Shown: piece after piece, positions 8,081-17,267 of the stretch
How the letters are laid out: each line of letters starts with the position of its first letter
Numbering within the stretch: position 1 is the stretch's first letter
Source of the DNA: JAEYOM01 sp036260935
GTDB lineage: Bacteria > Bacillota > Clostridia > Acetivibrionales > DTU013
NCBI GenBank assembly: GCA_036260935.1
Contig: DATALQ010000010.1
Span: 1-64,000 of the forward strand
DNA length: 64,000 nt
Reading direction: 5' to 3'
The notes under the pieces: model-generated
Databases searched by the model: none
Seen by the model: only the letters and a program-made list of their open reading frames with translations
Told to the model about the DNA's origin: nothing
Position numbers and translations under genes: made by a program

Positions 8081-9373
8081 TTATAGCTGTACCTGGCCGA
8101 TGTCTCCCTCAACGTTCCCTTCGCCGGTTATCATCGATATATCGGCTCCAAGGAGCCTGAAATCCCTTACTATATCCTCATAACCGCGTTCAATATGTTC
8201 CACGCCCGTTATCCTGGTAGTTCCCTCCGCAAGTAATCCGGCCAATACGAGTGCCGTGCCGGCCCTTATATCGCAGGCATGAACCCACGTGCCTGCAAGC
8301 TGCCTGTGGCTGTTTATCCTGGCTATGCCGTTCCTGACGGATATATCGGCGCCCATTCTGTTGAGCTGCTCGCAGTGATTGAAACGTTTAGGGTAAATGC
8401 GGTCGGAAATGGTACTTCTTCCGTTGGCCTTCAGCAGCAATACCGTAACCGGCTGTTGAAAATCGCTTTCAAACATGGGGTATTTTCCTGTTCTAATGCG
8501 CGTAGCTCTGATCCTTCCGCCTCCGTGCACCGTAATGCTGCTTTCGGTCTGTTCGAAGGAGAGGCCTATTTCCGTAAGCTTTGCCATACAGGGTTCGAGA
8601 TGCTCCGGGATCGCGTCTTCGATCGTTATCGTGCCTCCGGTTATTCCGGCTCCGATGAGATATGCGCCGGAAATAAGCCTGTCGGGCGCCGCGGAATGGG
8701 AGCAGCCTCCGAGCTGTGATACGCCCTGTATACGGATCGTATCGGTTCCGGCGCCGAAGACGCGGGCGCCCATTCTGTTCAGCATTACCGCTGTATCAAC
8801 TACTTCCGGATCCTTCGCGGCATTATATAATGTCGTTTTGCCTTTTGCCAGTACGGCGGCCAGCATTACATTGATCGTTGCGCCGCAGGACATGACATCG
8901 AAAAAAATCTCTGTACCGATCAATGTCTCGGCCTCTACAGAATAATAGTCTTCGAACAGGGTCACTTTGGCACCCAGTGCTTTCAGACCCTTCAAATGCT
9001 GATCTATTGGACGTGAGACGAAATTATCGCCTCCGGGATAGCCAATGTAAACTTTATGGTGCCTGGCGAGCAGCGCCCCTACGAAATAGTAGGCAGCACG
9101 AAATGAAGAGGAGAGTTCCCGGTCTATTTCTGCAGTAGTGATATTCGTTGGATCGATTATGTAAATATTATTTTCTTTTTTTACAGCAGCGCCTATGCTC
9201 TCTAAGATCTGAAATACTATTCTGATATCGGATATTTCTGGGATGTTTGATATCTTAACAGGCTCTTCCGCCAGGCAACTGGCCGCCAGAAGAGCAAGAG
9301 AGCTGTTTTTTGAACCGGGGGCCCTGATTTTTCCATTCAGTGGTTTGGAGCTGTTTACTTCAAGCCATCTCAT
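8081..9373 (-). CDS. murA: MurA paralogue with Asp instead of catalytic Cys
   Basis: A 430-residue UDP-N-acetylglucosamine 1-carboxyvinyltransferase, the enzyme that adds enolpyruvate from PEP to UDP-GlcNAc in the first committed peptidoglycan step in the cytoplasm. Substrate-binding Lys22 and Asn23 (GSKN), an Arg at 92 and the conserved Asp304 (ESDFQQP) are present, as is HIERGYEDI near the end. The active-site loop, normally GGCAIGxRP, reads GGDNFVSRP with Asp116 where the fosfomycin-sensitive enzymes have Cys115. Mycobacterial and chlamydial MurA also carry Asp there and are fosfomycin-insensitive. It is a single gene away from division genes, so it may be a second MurA copy. Confidence 0.92.
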   Translation of the reverse strand: MRWLEVNSSKPLNGKIRAPGSKNSSLALLAASCLAEEPVKISNIPEISDIRIVFQILESIGAAVKKENNIYIIDPTNITTAEIDRELSSSFRAAYYFVGALLARHHKVYIGYPGGDNFVSRPIDQHLKGLKALGAKVTLFEDYYSVEAETLIGTEIFFDVMSCGATINVMLAAVLAKGKTTLYNAAKDPEVVDTAVMLNRMGARVFGAGTDTIRIQGVSQLGGCSHSAAPDRLISGAYLIGAGITGGTITIEDAIPEHLEPCMAKLTEIGLSFEQTESSITVHGGGRIRATRIRTGKYPMFESDFQQPVTVLLLKANGRSTISDRIYPKRFNHCEQLNRMGADISVRNGIARINSHRQLAGTWVHACDIRAGTALVLAGLLAEGTTRITGVEHIERGYEDIVRDFRLLGADISMITGEGNVEGDIGQVQL

Positions 9374-9469
9374 TTGTTTTCCCGCTTTCTTGTTTCAGTA
9401 TGGTTGACTAAGTTTATTATACCCGTATTTATTAAATTTGTTCAATAATATTTTTATAAAGTTACAGTA

Positions 9470-10624
9470 TTATTTATCATTATACTTGTAGAACATTGTA
9501 AAATAGCTTGTCGTGTAGTCGGAGCCGCCGCCTGCAATATCCGAGGAATTGCTGTGTCCGGCCACCTCCGGCCCTGTTGCGTCCGATTCCTCCATTGCGA
9601 CAAGAAAAGTGATGATGGAGGGAGGGGAGTCCATATTGTCGTTGCCCATTTTGGCTATAGAGGAGATATTTTGTTTTTTGATCGCATCCAGTGTTATGTC
9701 GTCCATTTTGTACGCCGTTTCGGCATCGAGGTAGTGGGAGAAATCTACAGATGCGATTATGGCAATTTTTCCCGGATTGGCCGCAGCCATTTTGCCCAGA
9801 TATTTTCCAAGCTTCATCGAATCAACGGAAGAGTAGTTCCCATGGAGCAGTATGGGCACTATCCTGATGCCGGGCATATAATACCTTATATATGGAACCA
9901 GGGCCGATACGGAATGCTCTTGCTGCATAAGACCGTCATTTACGGAAGCATTGAAATCTTCCATCAATTTGTTTATTATCCCGCGATCTGCCTCAAGCCT
10001 GCCGAATGGGGTCCCCCAATCCGCAAGCGAAGTCTGCAGACCGCCGAAGCCGATGCGCTTATGGTTGGGCCCTATCACAACGATCGTTTCAGGCGGGTCG
10101 CTCGAAAGTTCCCGGAAGAACCCTGCGATCAATTCCGCCGCCAGCAGGTGGTGCGGCGTGATGCCTCCGGCTATGTCGGCAACCCCAGCCTTCGCGCTGC
10201 TTGCCCCGTCCTTTGTGCCGGGGGTCCGGGTCTTCTCATCGACTGACCCAGATACCCCATCTTTGACCGATGCCTTTGTACCGAGCCCCGCATTATCACG
10301 GTCGGCTCCGGAACTATCGGCCCCGGCAGCTTCCACCGAAGCCATAAAATCCTTCTCATTGTAATTGATGCAGTGCAGAGTAGGGTAGGACGGAGGTAAG
10401 GTCACTGTCCCTCCGTCGGTGTTCGAGCCGCTGTCCTCGCTTTTCTGTAGAATAAACCCGGAAGCGGTAGCTTCAGCTGCTTCGGCTGATTTTCCGCCGT
10501 GTGCCGCGCAGCCTGCCAGCGCCCCCAAAAGGCAAAGCACAGCGGCGATAAACGAAATTGTTATGAAGACGCCCCGCTTTGCCGGCATCAGTTCTCTCTT
10601 GGAACTGCCTCTGAAAATTATCAT
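9470..10624 (-). CDS. MEMO-family lipoprotein (AmmeMemoRadiSam system protein B type)
   Basis: A 384-residue protein. Residues 20-39 form a lipoprotein signal with lipobox LAGC (Cys39), followed by a disordered Ala/Gly/Ser/Asp-rich linker to about residue 150, then a MEMO domain. Conserved elements are the TPHHLLA motif, IGPNHK, the EHSVSALVPYI helix and DFSHY, which supply the His and Asp metal or substrate ligands of the fold. The start ATG overlaps the stop of the macroglobulin gene by four bases (ATGA), implying translational coupling. The usual AmmeMemoRadiSam partners (AMMECR1 protein and radical SAM enzyme) are absent here. An extracellular location is unusual for the family. An internal ATG at codon 13 is an alternative start. 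Confidence 0.85.
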   Translation of the reverse strand: MIIFRGSSKRELMPAKRGVFITISFIAAVLCLLGALAGCAAHGGKSAEAAEATASGFILQKSEDSGSNTDGGTVTLPPSYPTLHCINYNEKDFMASVEAAGADSSGADRDNAGLGTKASVKDGVSGSVDEKTRTPGTKDGASSAKAGVADIAGGITPHHLLAAELIAGFFRELSSDPPETIVVIGPNHKRIGFGGLQTSLADWGTPFGRLEADRGIINKLMEDFNASVNDGLMQQEHSVSALVPYIRYYMPGIRIVPILLHGNYSSVDSMKLGKYLGKMAAANPGKIAIIASVDFSHYLDAETAYKMDDITLDAIKKQNISSIAKMGNDNMDSPPSIITFLVAMEESDATGPEVAGHSNSSDIAGGGSDYTTSYFTMFYKYNDK

Positions 10625-13600
10625 TTTGTGATCCTTATCTGCTCTCTTTCAGTAAATCCTATTACTTTACTGTCTGTGTGGCTGATCGCAGCATTATCCG
10701 CCGTGAATTCGCCCGGCGTCACAGCTACCGCGTAATAGGTTATGCTGCCGCGCTTATATCCGTTTTTATCGTAATAATAACCGAATACGACCTTCTGCCC
10801 GGTAACCTCGTCGGGATACCATGTGTGGCCGTCAGCTTCCTCGACAAAATCTGAGCGGACATATCTGAACCCGGCAGGCAGAACATCGGTAATCTCATAG
10901 TAGCCGTCCGGAGCGGCAGAACCGAAACCGGGGGTAATTGTTACTTTGATCGTATCGGATTTTTTGAAGGTATCTCCGGAACCCGCACCGTTCACGGCAG
11001 TGTAAGCACGCTCAAGGGAAACGGGATTCCCTTCGGTTCCTCTGATCTCACTGACAGGGGCAACGTATGACGCTGCTACCTGTATCTTGCCCTTTACATT
11101 GCTGAATTTGATATTACCTAGCTTCTCGGGTGTCACGACCAGCCTGTAGCAGCCTCCGTTTTTGAGCTCGACCTGCTTTACCGCTCCATCCAGTTCATAG
11201 TTGAAGCTGTTGTCAAGGCTCGCCTCTTTGATATAGCTCGTTGCGAATATCATGCGTTCGAGATTTACCAGCAGTTCTGAGGTTGAATTGAGTGAAATAT
11301 AGTTGAAAAGCTTGAGCTTTTCCGGTGCATTTATTCTTAGTGCAATTAGTGAACAAAGTGATGTCTGGTCGACTCCTTTATCCCTTGTCTCATTAGTCAG
11401 CCAGGCCATAGTATCGGTGATGGTCGAACGTTTCATGGCCTCGGCGTAAATATCACGTGCCCCTTGGAAATCGCCTATCTCCGCCAGTGCGTTTCCGAGT
11501 ATCAGCTTTATTTCCGGCGTGAGGCCGTCTGAAGATAACAATGTTCTGATATCGAGCAGCACGGGTTCCTTCAGCGCCGCAAGCCCCCAATAGGCATAGG
11601 CGGCATCCTCCGGCACAGTGTCCTGATTTGCGAGCAGCTTGTAGAAATAAGCCGCAAGCGCTTCGCGGTCAATTCCGTCCGCTGCCAGGGAGCTGAACTT
11701 GGCGGAAAGTGCGGGATTGCTGCTGCCATATGTCAGAAGTGCCAGACCTCCGTCGTCCAGCTGGTATTGGCTGATATCGAAGGCTTCGTCTGAATAGGTT
11801 ACCTCGCCGAAATAATTCGTGAGCAGTTTTGCCCCGACCTTTTCCGCAAGTTTCTGGTCAAGCCTGTGCCCCCAGTTCCAATACAGCGACTGTAGTTCCC
11901 TATACAGCAGCGTCGAATCCTCTCCGTAAAACACCAGTGATGTCAGGCCTTTTACTCCATTGGAAAGCACAGTGTCGTCCATCAATAGTTTATAGTTGGT
12001 CTGGCAGGTCTCGAGCAGGCTGCCGGAAACCTTGAATTTGCGCTCCAGCGCATCCTGCAGGTTGCCGCAGGAGGCTTTGATGGTCAAAGTATAATCTCCC
12101 GCGTCAAGCTTGCCCATAGGCAGCAGAGTGGGCTGATGCGCCGTTCCTTCCGTTTTGTAGGTCTTTTTTGCGCCGTTTGTATCGACGAGTGTCAATTCGT
12201 AATCAATCTTCCCGTTTTCGGGAAGCTCCGTACCGTACGCATTTAGCTGTATGGACGGGTTATCTCCCGTAATGAAGTTTTTATTGAATACCGTATCTGC
12301 AAAGAACGGCAGTTTCGTCGAAATATTGGACTTTCCGTTTCCCGCCTTAAGGTCGTCGGTAACAGCCTGATAGGTTATCCTCCAGGAAGTAAGGTTATCC
12401 GGCATTTTAAAGGTCGCCTCAGCCTTGCCGCTGCTATCCGTGATAACGGAGCGGAAAAACGCGCTGTCTCTGAAATCCTTGCGGACATATTCATCGCCGC
12501 CTTCGCCCATTTCCGCCATCGGCGAGCCGGACTTATCCACCGGAGTGTATGAAAAATAGTCCGAGACAAGGCCTGAAGATATGGAGGGACTGTAAAGAGA
12601 GGACAACGTATCTACATATTGCGGCGAAAGCGTAAAGAATGCCTCATCAACCACACTTACGTTGAGTTCGGCTGAGCAGGGGACTCCTTTTGCGTCCTTC
12701 ACCTCAAAAGCCAGTTTTACCGTATCTCCCGGCCTGTAATAGTCCTTATCCGGTTTGACGCTGATATCGAGGCTCTTTTCCGAGCTGTCATACCAGTATT
12801 GGCGGATGCCCGCATCGTTAACATTGGTACCGTCGAAGCAGACGGCCTTTACATACATGTTTGGAATCAGTTTTTTGTCGAATCCGAAATTATATACCGG
12901 GTCCGCTGATACCTTGTAATCCAGTATCCCGTTCTGCAGCCTTACAAAGAGATATCTCCTGTTGCTGCCTGTGAAAGGCTGTTCGTCGTTGTACTTGACC
13001 TCGACGGATACTGTTTCATCCTGTTTGAAGGTATGGTCATAGGCGTTGCCGGCGATACTGTAGGTACTGTTGCCGTACCCATCGTAATAATGCCAGTCCC
13101 AGCCATACGCATATGCAGTCTCATGGATGGGCCTGCCCTGCGAATCGTTTCCAAAAACTTCGAGGATATACTGTTTGTTTTTGTCCAATTCGAAATCGAA
13201 TGAATACTTACCGTTTACAGTTTGAAATGAATATTTCTGTACAAGGTTCTGCACTTCATAATATTCATATATGTCTTGTGTGACCTTGTTGATGAAATCA
13301 TAGTAACTTCCGGTCTTTTTGCTTTCGTAATGCCTTTCATAAAGCTCTCCGGTCAGCGGCATATCAACGGAAGCGCCCTTGTAGTTTTTCTCGTCATATA
13401 TGTTTATGCCTTCCGTTTCAAGGCGTGACAGGTCGATCCTGTTGGTTTCGAAACTGAAGGTGCATTTGTTTTCCTTTGTTTCGGTATCGACCGCTACCAT
13501 AGTGTCCCTGGCGAACAGCAATACATAATTGCTTTCCATTACCTGCTGTTCACCGGATTCCTTGTTCCTAACCGTAAGGCCGAAGGAGAGCGGCCTCCAG

Positions 13601-15588
13601 CTTTGCTCCTGTGTGAACGGCTGCAGCGTAAGTTTGGAGGCTCCCGAATTGTCGGAGACAAGCTCGCCTTCCAATTGAGTCGAGCCGTATATGTCTCCCG
13701 TATAGCTTAGCTTCATTCCGGATACAGGCGTGCCTTCATAGAAGGAGGAGAGGATGCTGTAATTGATCTTGTCTCCGAGGCTGATATATTTGCGGTCGGA
13801 ATTGATCTCAAGCTTATAGACGGGTTTTGTATAGTCCATCACTTCCGCATACCGGGACACCAGCACTTTATCTCCGACAAGGACTCGGACCTCGTAAGAG
13901 CCGGGGTTGAAGCCGGAAATTTTCAGATTGCCGGAAAATGTTCCGTTGGGCGATATCTTAACTTTTTGTGAAGACAGGACGGAGGCTTCATTTTCTTCGG
14001 AATAGTAAACATAGCGCATGAGCTCCAACGTTGCCTCGTTCTCTGCTCCGCTGCCGTCTCTTGGCTTCAGTACGCCCCAGATATTAATCGTATCGTCGGG
14101 CAGGAACATGTCTTTATCCAGATAGAGGTAAGTCCAGTAATCATCTCTTACATCGGAACTGTTTCTGAAATTATAATCGTAGTATGGCTGGTACACGTTA
14201 TTCAGCACACGCGCAACATACACGGGCCCGGTCACCGGGCGAACCAGGAAGAAGGTGCAGTTCGCTTCCGTATCGCGCATGGGTTCATCGAGAACAGCCA
14301 TACCGTTATTGTCGGATTTTACTGCTTTGCCGCCGTCCAGCATGAATTCGGCGCCTTCAAGCGGCTGGCCTGTAGCCTGGTCGTTCAGCCATGCTATCGA
14401 CTGCTTTTTGGTCATCATGATATAGACCGATGAACCATTGATCTGCAGCTGCGTGTAATATTTGGCACCGTCGACTTCCGCGCTTACCAGATAGTAACCT
14501 TCGGGCAGCGTCGATGGAAGCACGAGGTAGGTGTTGTTCCAGTAGTTGGTGTTCTGCGTATATATATGAGCGGTTACCGACGCCGCTTTCTGCAGCTTGC
14601 CTGTATCATAGCTGAAGCTGTTCCCGGACATTGCCCAGTAGGGAGCGGCGGTAAGCTGCTTCAGGTCATTCAGGAAAGCTTCATGGCCGCTGTAGGCGTA
14701 TAGGTCTACGGCCACATCGGCATCCTTGAGTTTTTCATCCGCATATATGCTCAATGCCGGGGTTTCCTTGGGCGAGAAGCTGTAAACTATATCGGAAAAC
14801 GAATAATACAGATTGCCGCTGTTGCTGCCCGGCATTTCCGTCTGGAAGCGGAAGGTAAGATCTTCAGACAGTGTTTCACTGCTGCCCTTTATGCCTGTTC
14901 CCTTTTTCAGCGTCACTGTATATATCGTTCCATCTTCGAGCTTTTCGGGAACGAAAACCATCGTTCTGTCGTGCCACTCGAACCGTCCCTTTACCTCGGG
15001 AGATATGCTGAAATTCTTTTCCGCGTTTTCTGCATCCTTGTGGCTGAAGGTAATCTCTATACCTGAATTGGCAGGAACCTGGGACGATTTGTCACGAGGC
15101 AGCGTGCTTACGACGCTGAAGGCTCTCTTTGTCTGGAACGACCACGAATGCTTTTTCCCTGTGTTTTTATCGTTTAGGACAAAGCTGTATATGCTGTTTG
15201 CCGTCATCGGTTTTTCGAATTCTACGCTGTATTCCTTTTCGGAAACCTTTTTAAGGCTGTAACTCTGTTCGGGTTCTACCGAGAGAGAAGCCGCAAGGGC
15301 CTTTTCACCGGGAGCCTTATCGAATAAAAGCCTGAATGCCGAGGTCGGATTTACGCCTATACTGTCGGAGTCTTCCGCATTTATTTTTATATCAGAATCC
15401 ATAAAGCTCAAGTCACCGGAAAGTGCAGTAGTATCGGTCATCGCCGATATATCCGGCGCCCCGTCTCCATTGCCGCCGAACAGCCCGAGAGCAGCCGCAA
15501 TGACCGCAGCTGCCGCAAAAACAATTATTACGGCTGAAACTATCAATACAGGTTTTTTGCTGAAAAACGAGAACAGCTTTTCCTTCAT
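10621..15588 (-). CDS. Alpha-2-macroglobulin-family protein without thioester
   Basis: A very large (1655-residue) membrane-anchored surface protein. After one membrane segment (about residues 15-40) come Ig-like Big_5 domains (region of PANSGIEITFSH), macroglobulin MG domains, the A2M signature region ending in TSWRITYQAVTDD, and a helical alpha-alpha toroid domain. Where bait-dependent members carry the GCxEQ thioester, this protein has WGHRLDQ, so covalent trapping is lost. Such proteins guard against proteases or scaffold the envelope. The ORF opens at a GTG (15600), but the ATG at 15588 is preceded by GAGG and was preferred. The MEMO lipoprotein gene is coupled downstream. Confidence 0.9.
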   Translation of the reverse strand: MKEKLFSFFSKKPVLIVSAVIIVFAAAAVIAAALGLFGGNGDGAPDISAMTDTTALSGDLSFMDSDIKINAEDSDSIGVNPTSAFRLLFDKAPGEKALAASLSVEPEQSYSLKKVSEKEYSVEFEKPMTANSIYSFVLNDKNTGKKHSWSFQTKRAFSVVSTLPRDKSSQVPANSGIEITFSHKDAENAEKNFSISPEVKGRFEWHDRTMVFVPEKLEDGTIYTVTLKKGTGIKGSSETLSEDLTFRFQTEMPGSNSGNLYYSFSDIVYSFSPKETPALSIYADEKLKDADVAVDLYAYSGHEAFLNDLKQLTAAPYWAMSGNSFSYDTGKLQKAASVTAHIYTQNTNYWNNTYLVLPSTLPEGYYLVSAEVDGAKYYTQLQINGSSVYIMMTKKQSIAWLNDQATGQPLEGAEFMLDGGKAVKSDNNGMAVLDEPMRDTEANCTFFLVRPVTGPVYVARVLNNVYQPYYDYNFRNSSDVRDDYWTYLYLDKDMFLPDDTINIWGVLKPRDGSGAENEATLELMRYVYYSEENEASVLSSQKVKISPNGTFSGNLKISGFNPGSYEVRVLVGDKVLVSRYAEVMDYTKPVYKLEINSDRKYISLGDKINYSILSSFYEGTPVSGMKLSYTGDIYGSTQLEGELVSDNSGASKLTLQPFTQEQSWRPLSFGLTVRNKESGEQQVMESNYVLLFARDTMVAVDTETKENKCTFSFETNRIDLSRLETEGINIYDEKNYKGASVDMPLTGELYERHYESKKTGSYYDFINKVTQDIYEYYEVQNLVQKYSFQTVNGKYSFDFELDKNKQYILEVFGNDSQGRPIHETAYAYGWDWHYYDGYGNSTYSIAGNAYDHTFKQDETVSVEVKYNDEQPFTGSNRRYLFVRLQNGILDYKVSADPVYNFGFDKKLIPNMYVKAVCFDGTNVNDAGIRQYWYDSSEKSLDISVKPDKDYYRPGDTVKLAFEVKDAKGVPCSAELNVSVVDEAFFTLSPQYVDTLSSLYSPSISSGLVSDYFSYTPVDKSGSPMAEMGEGGDEYVRKDFRDSAFFRSVITDSSGKAEATFKMPDNLTSWRITYQAVTDDLKAGNGKSNISTKLPFFADTVFNKNFITGDNPSIQLNAYGTELPENGKIDYELTLVDTNGAKKTYKTEGTAHQPTLLPMGKLDAGDYTLTIKASCGNLQDALERKFKVSGSLLETCQTNYKLLMDDTVLSNGVKGLTSLVFYGEDSTLLYRELQSLYWNWGHRLDQKLAEKVGAKLLTNYFGEVTYSDEAFDISQYQLDDGGLALLTYGSSNPALSAKFSSLAADGIDREALAAYFYKLLANQDTVPEDAAYAYWGLAALKEPVLLDIRTLLSSDGLTPEIKLILGNALAEIGDFQGARDIYAEAMKRSTITDTMAWLTNETRDKGVDQTSLCSLIALRINAPEKLKLFNYISLNSTSELLVNLERMIFATSYIKEASLDNSFNYELDGAVKQVELKNGGCYRLVVTPEKLGNIKFSNVKGKIQVAASYVAPVSEIRGTEGNPVSLERAYTAVNGAGSGDTFKKSDTIKVTITPGFGSAAPDGYYEITDVLPAGFRYVRSDFVEEADGHTWYPDEVTGQKVVFGYYYDKNGYKRGSITYYAVAVTPGEFTADNAAISHTDSKVIGFTEREQIRITK

Positions 15589-15630
15589 ACGAAACCTCAC
15601 AATCTTTTTGGTACTAATTTCTACCTTACC

Positions 15631-15658
15631 ATTATATTACATGTTAAGACGTTGTAAA
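15631..15658 (-). promoter_or_regulatory. Promoter of the macroglobulin-MEMO operon
   Basis: On the minus strand TTTACA (15653-15658) and TATAAT (15631-15636) are separated by 16 bases. Transcription would start about 15624, giving a leader of some 35 bases before the ATG at 15588. Confidence 0.6.
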
Positions 15659-15842
15659 AAATATTTTGTTTCGGAAAATCAGCTCTTTTGTTCTTGTACT
15701 TTGAAAAAGTTTTGGAATAAGGGGCGCAGGGTATGCTAAAATAAAATTGCACAGGACAACACTGGAAATGCATAACCGGCAATGCAAAACCGTAAATTGA
15801 CCCGAAACTTCTTACAGATAACAGGGTTGCGAGAGGGATACG

Positions 15843-17186
15843 ATGGAATTCGAAATACAACCGCCGCAAAATGTCCTTTACATATTGAATACCCTGAAGA
15901 ATAACGGCTGCGAGGCTTATGCGGTGGGAGGCTGCGTAAGGGATGCGGTCCTCGGCAGAGTGCCGAAGGACTGGGATATCACTGTTAATGCTGCCCCTGC
16001 CAAAGTCAAGGCGCTTTTTGACCATACCCTGGATACGGGCATAAAACACGGCACCGTTACGGTAATGCTGGGGGAGGAAGCGTATGAAGTCACTGCCTTC
16101 AGAGTCGACGGAATTTATGAGGACGGCAGGCATCCAAGCAGCATCGAGTTTACGGGAAGCCTCGAAGATGATCTGCGCCGCAGGGACTTTACGATAAACG
16201 CAATGGCGTGGAACTCATGGAGAGGCCTTGCCGATCCTTTCGGCGGCATGGCCGACCTGAAGGCAGGATGCATCAGAGCAGTAGGAGATCCGGACGAAAG
16301 ATTCCGCGAGGATGCGCTTCGCATGCTCCGGGCTGTGAGGTTTGCGGCACAGCTGGGCTTTGAAATAGAGGCTGGTACCTTCGAAGGCATCCGGAAAAAC
16401 AGCCGGCTCATTTACAACGTGAGCTGTGAGAGGATCAGGGAGGAGCTTTCGGGTATACTTACCTCGGCGGACCCCGGCAAAATCACTTTGCTCAGGGATT
16501 CAGGCATAATGGGGCTGATACTGCCCGAGGTCGGAGCTTGCTTCGAAACCCCGCAGAACAACCCTCATCATATCTACAACGTAGGCGAGCATAGCGTAAG
16601 GGCAGCCGCTGCGATAGAAAGCGAAAGGTGCCTCAGATGGACAATGCTGCTGCACGATACAGGCAAAGCCCTGACCCGCACGACGGACGAGGAAGGGGTC
16701 GACCACTTCCACGGGCATGCGGTCAAGAGCGTCGAGATAGCGGAAAATATCCTGGGCAGGCTGAAGTTCGACAATAAAAGCATGGACAGAATAATACGCC
16801 TGATAAAATTCCACGACAGGGATATCGTACCTCAGCCGAAAGCTGTGGCAAAAGCGGTATGTATGGTCGGAGAGGACATATTTACAGATCTCCTGAAGGT
16901 CAAACGCGCCGACAAGGCCGCCCAGAATCCAGCGGATGCCGATGAGGGCATCGGGTACATAGACAGCATTGAGAGGGTATACCGGGAACTGCTTGAAGAC
17001 AACAGCTGTCTGAAGCTCAAGGATCTTGCGTTAAATGGCCGGGATCTCATAGGGCTTGGTTTTCACGAAGGCCGGGAGATAGGAAGAACCCTTGCGGCAC
17101 TTTTTGAAAAAGTGCTTGAAGACCCGTCGTTGAACGATAAAGATGCTTTAAGCAGATTGGCTGTCCAAATACTGGCCCGAAATTGA
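15843..17186 (+). CDS. cca: CCA-adding tRNA nucleotidyltransferase with HD domain
   Basis: A 447-residue class II tRNA nucleotidyltransferase that builds or repairs the 3' CCA end of tRNA. The head domain has VGGCVRDAVLG (residues 28-38), the metal-binding DWD (Asp43, Asp45) and RRDFTINAMAWN; the neck and body follow, then an HD domain with LLHDTGKA and FHDRD in the last third. HD-containing forms often have phosphodiesterase activity on damaged tRNA ends. The ATG is preceded by a GAGAGGG site. It is monocistronic, divergent from the macroglobulin operon. Confidence 0.95.
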   Translation: MEFEIQPPQNVLYILNTLKNNGCEAYAVGGCVRDAVLGRVPKDWDITVNAAPAKVKALFDHTLDTGIKHGTVTVMLGEEAYEVTAFRVDGIYEDGRHPSSIEFTGSLEDDLRRRDFTINAMAWNSWRGLADPFGGMADLKAGCIRAVGDPDERFREDALRMLRAVRFAAQLGFEIEAGTFEGIRKNSRLIYNVSCERIREELSGILTSADPGKITLLRDSGIMGLILPEVGACFETPQNNPHHIYNVGEHSVRAAAAIESERCLRWTMLLHDTGKALTRTTDEEGVDHFHGHAVKSVEIAENILGRLKFDNKSMDRIIRLIKFHDRDIVPQPKAVAKAVCMVGEDIFTDLLKVKRADKAAQNPADADEGIGYIDSIERVYRELLEDNSCLKLKDLALNGRDLIGLGFHEGREIGRTLAALFEKVLEDPSLNDKDALSRLAVQILARN

Positions 17187-17201
17187 AAGGGATTAACAGT
17201 T

Positions 17202-17244
17202 CTTTGGGACAGGGGGACAAGGTCCCTGTACCCCTGTCCCAAAG
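17202..17244. repeat. GGGAC-type intergenic hairpin element
   Basis: Perfect 14-base arms, CTTTGGGACAGGGG at 17202-17215 and CCCCTGTCCCAAAG at 17231-17244, enclose GACAAGGTCCCTGTA. The core GGGACAAGGTCCCTGTCCC wording recurs at 62290-62372. It sits between the convergent cca and hydrolase genes. It may terminate transcription, but it lacks a T run and looks more like a dispersed palindromic element. Confidence 0.7.
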
Positions 17245-17267
17245 CCCCGTCCCTGCGTTCCTGCCGG

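Noticed and set aside
7947..8183. A 78-residue plus-strand frame across the hexanucleotide repeat
   Set aside because: Its product is a Phe/Gln/Gly/Arg repeat produced by the simple sequence, and it runs into the antisense of MurA.
8279..8945. Plus-strand frames of 146 and 156 residues inside the MurA gene
   Set aside because: They are antisense to conserved MurA motifs and have low-complexity, unpatterned products.
9554..10364. Plus-strand frames of up to 230 residues opposite the MEMO gene
   Set aside because: The products are rich in Arg, Cys and His without pattern, typical of antisense of a GC-rich gene; the MEMO motifs on the other strand are decisive.
15689..15742. Promoter for cca from TTGGAA and TAAAAT-like boxes
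   Set aside because: The spacing of the available box pairs is 14 or 19 bases, so no pair was good enough to report.
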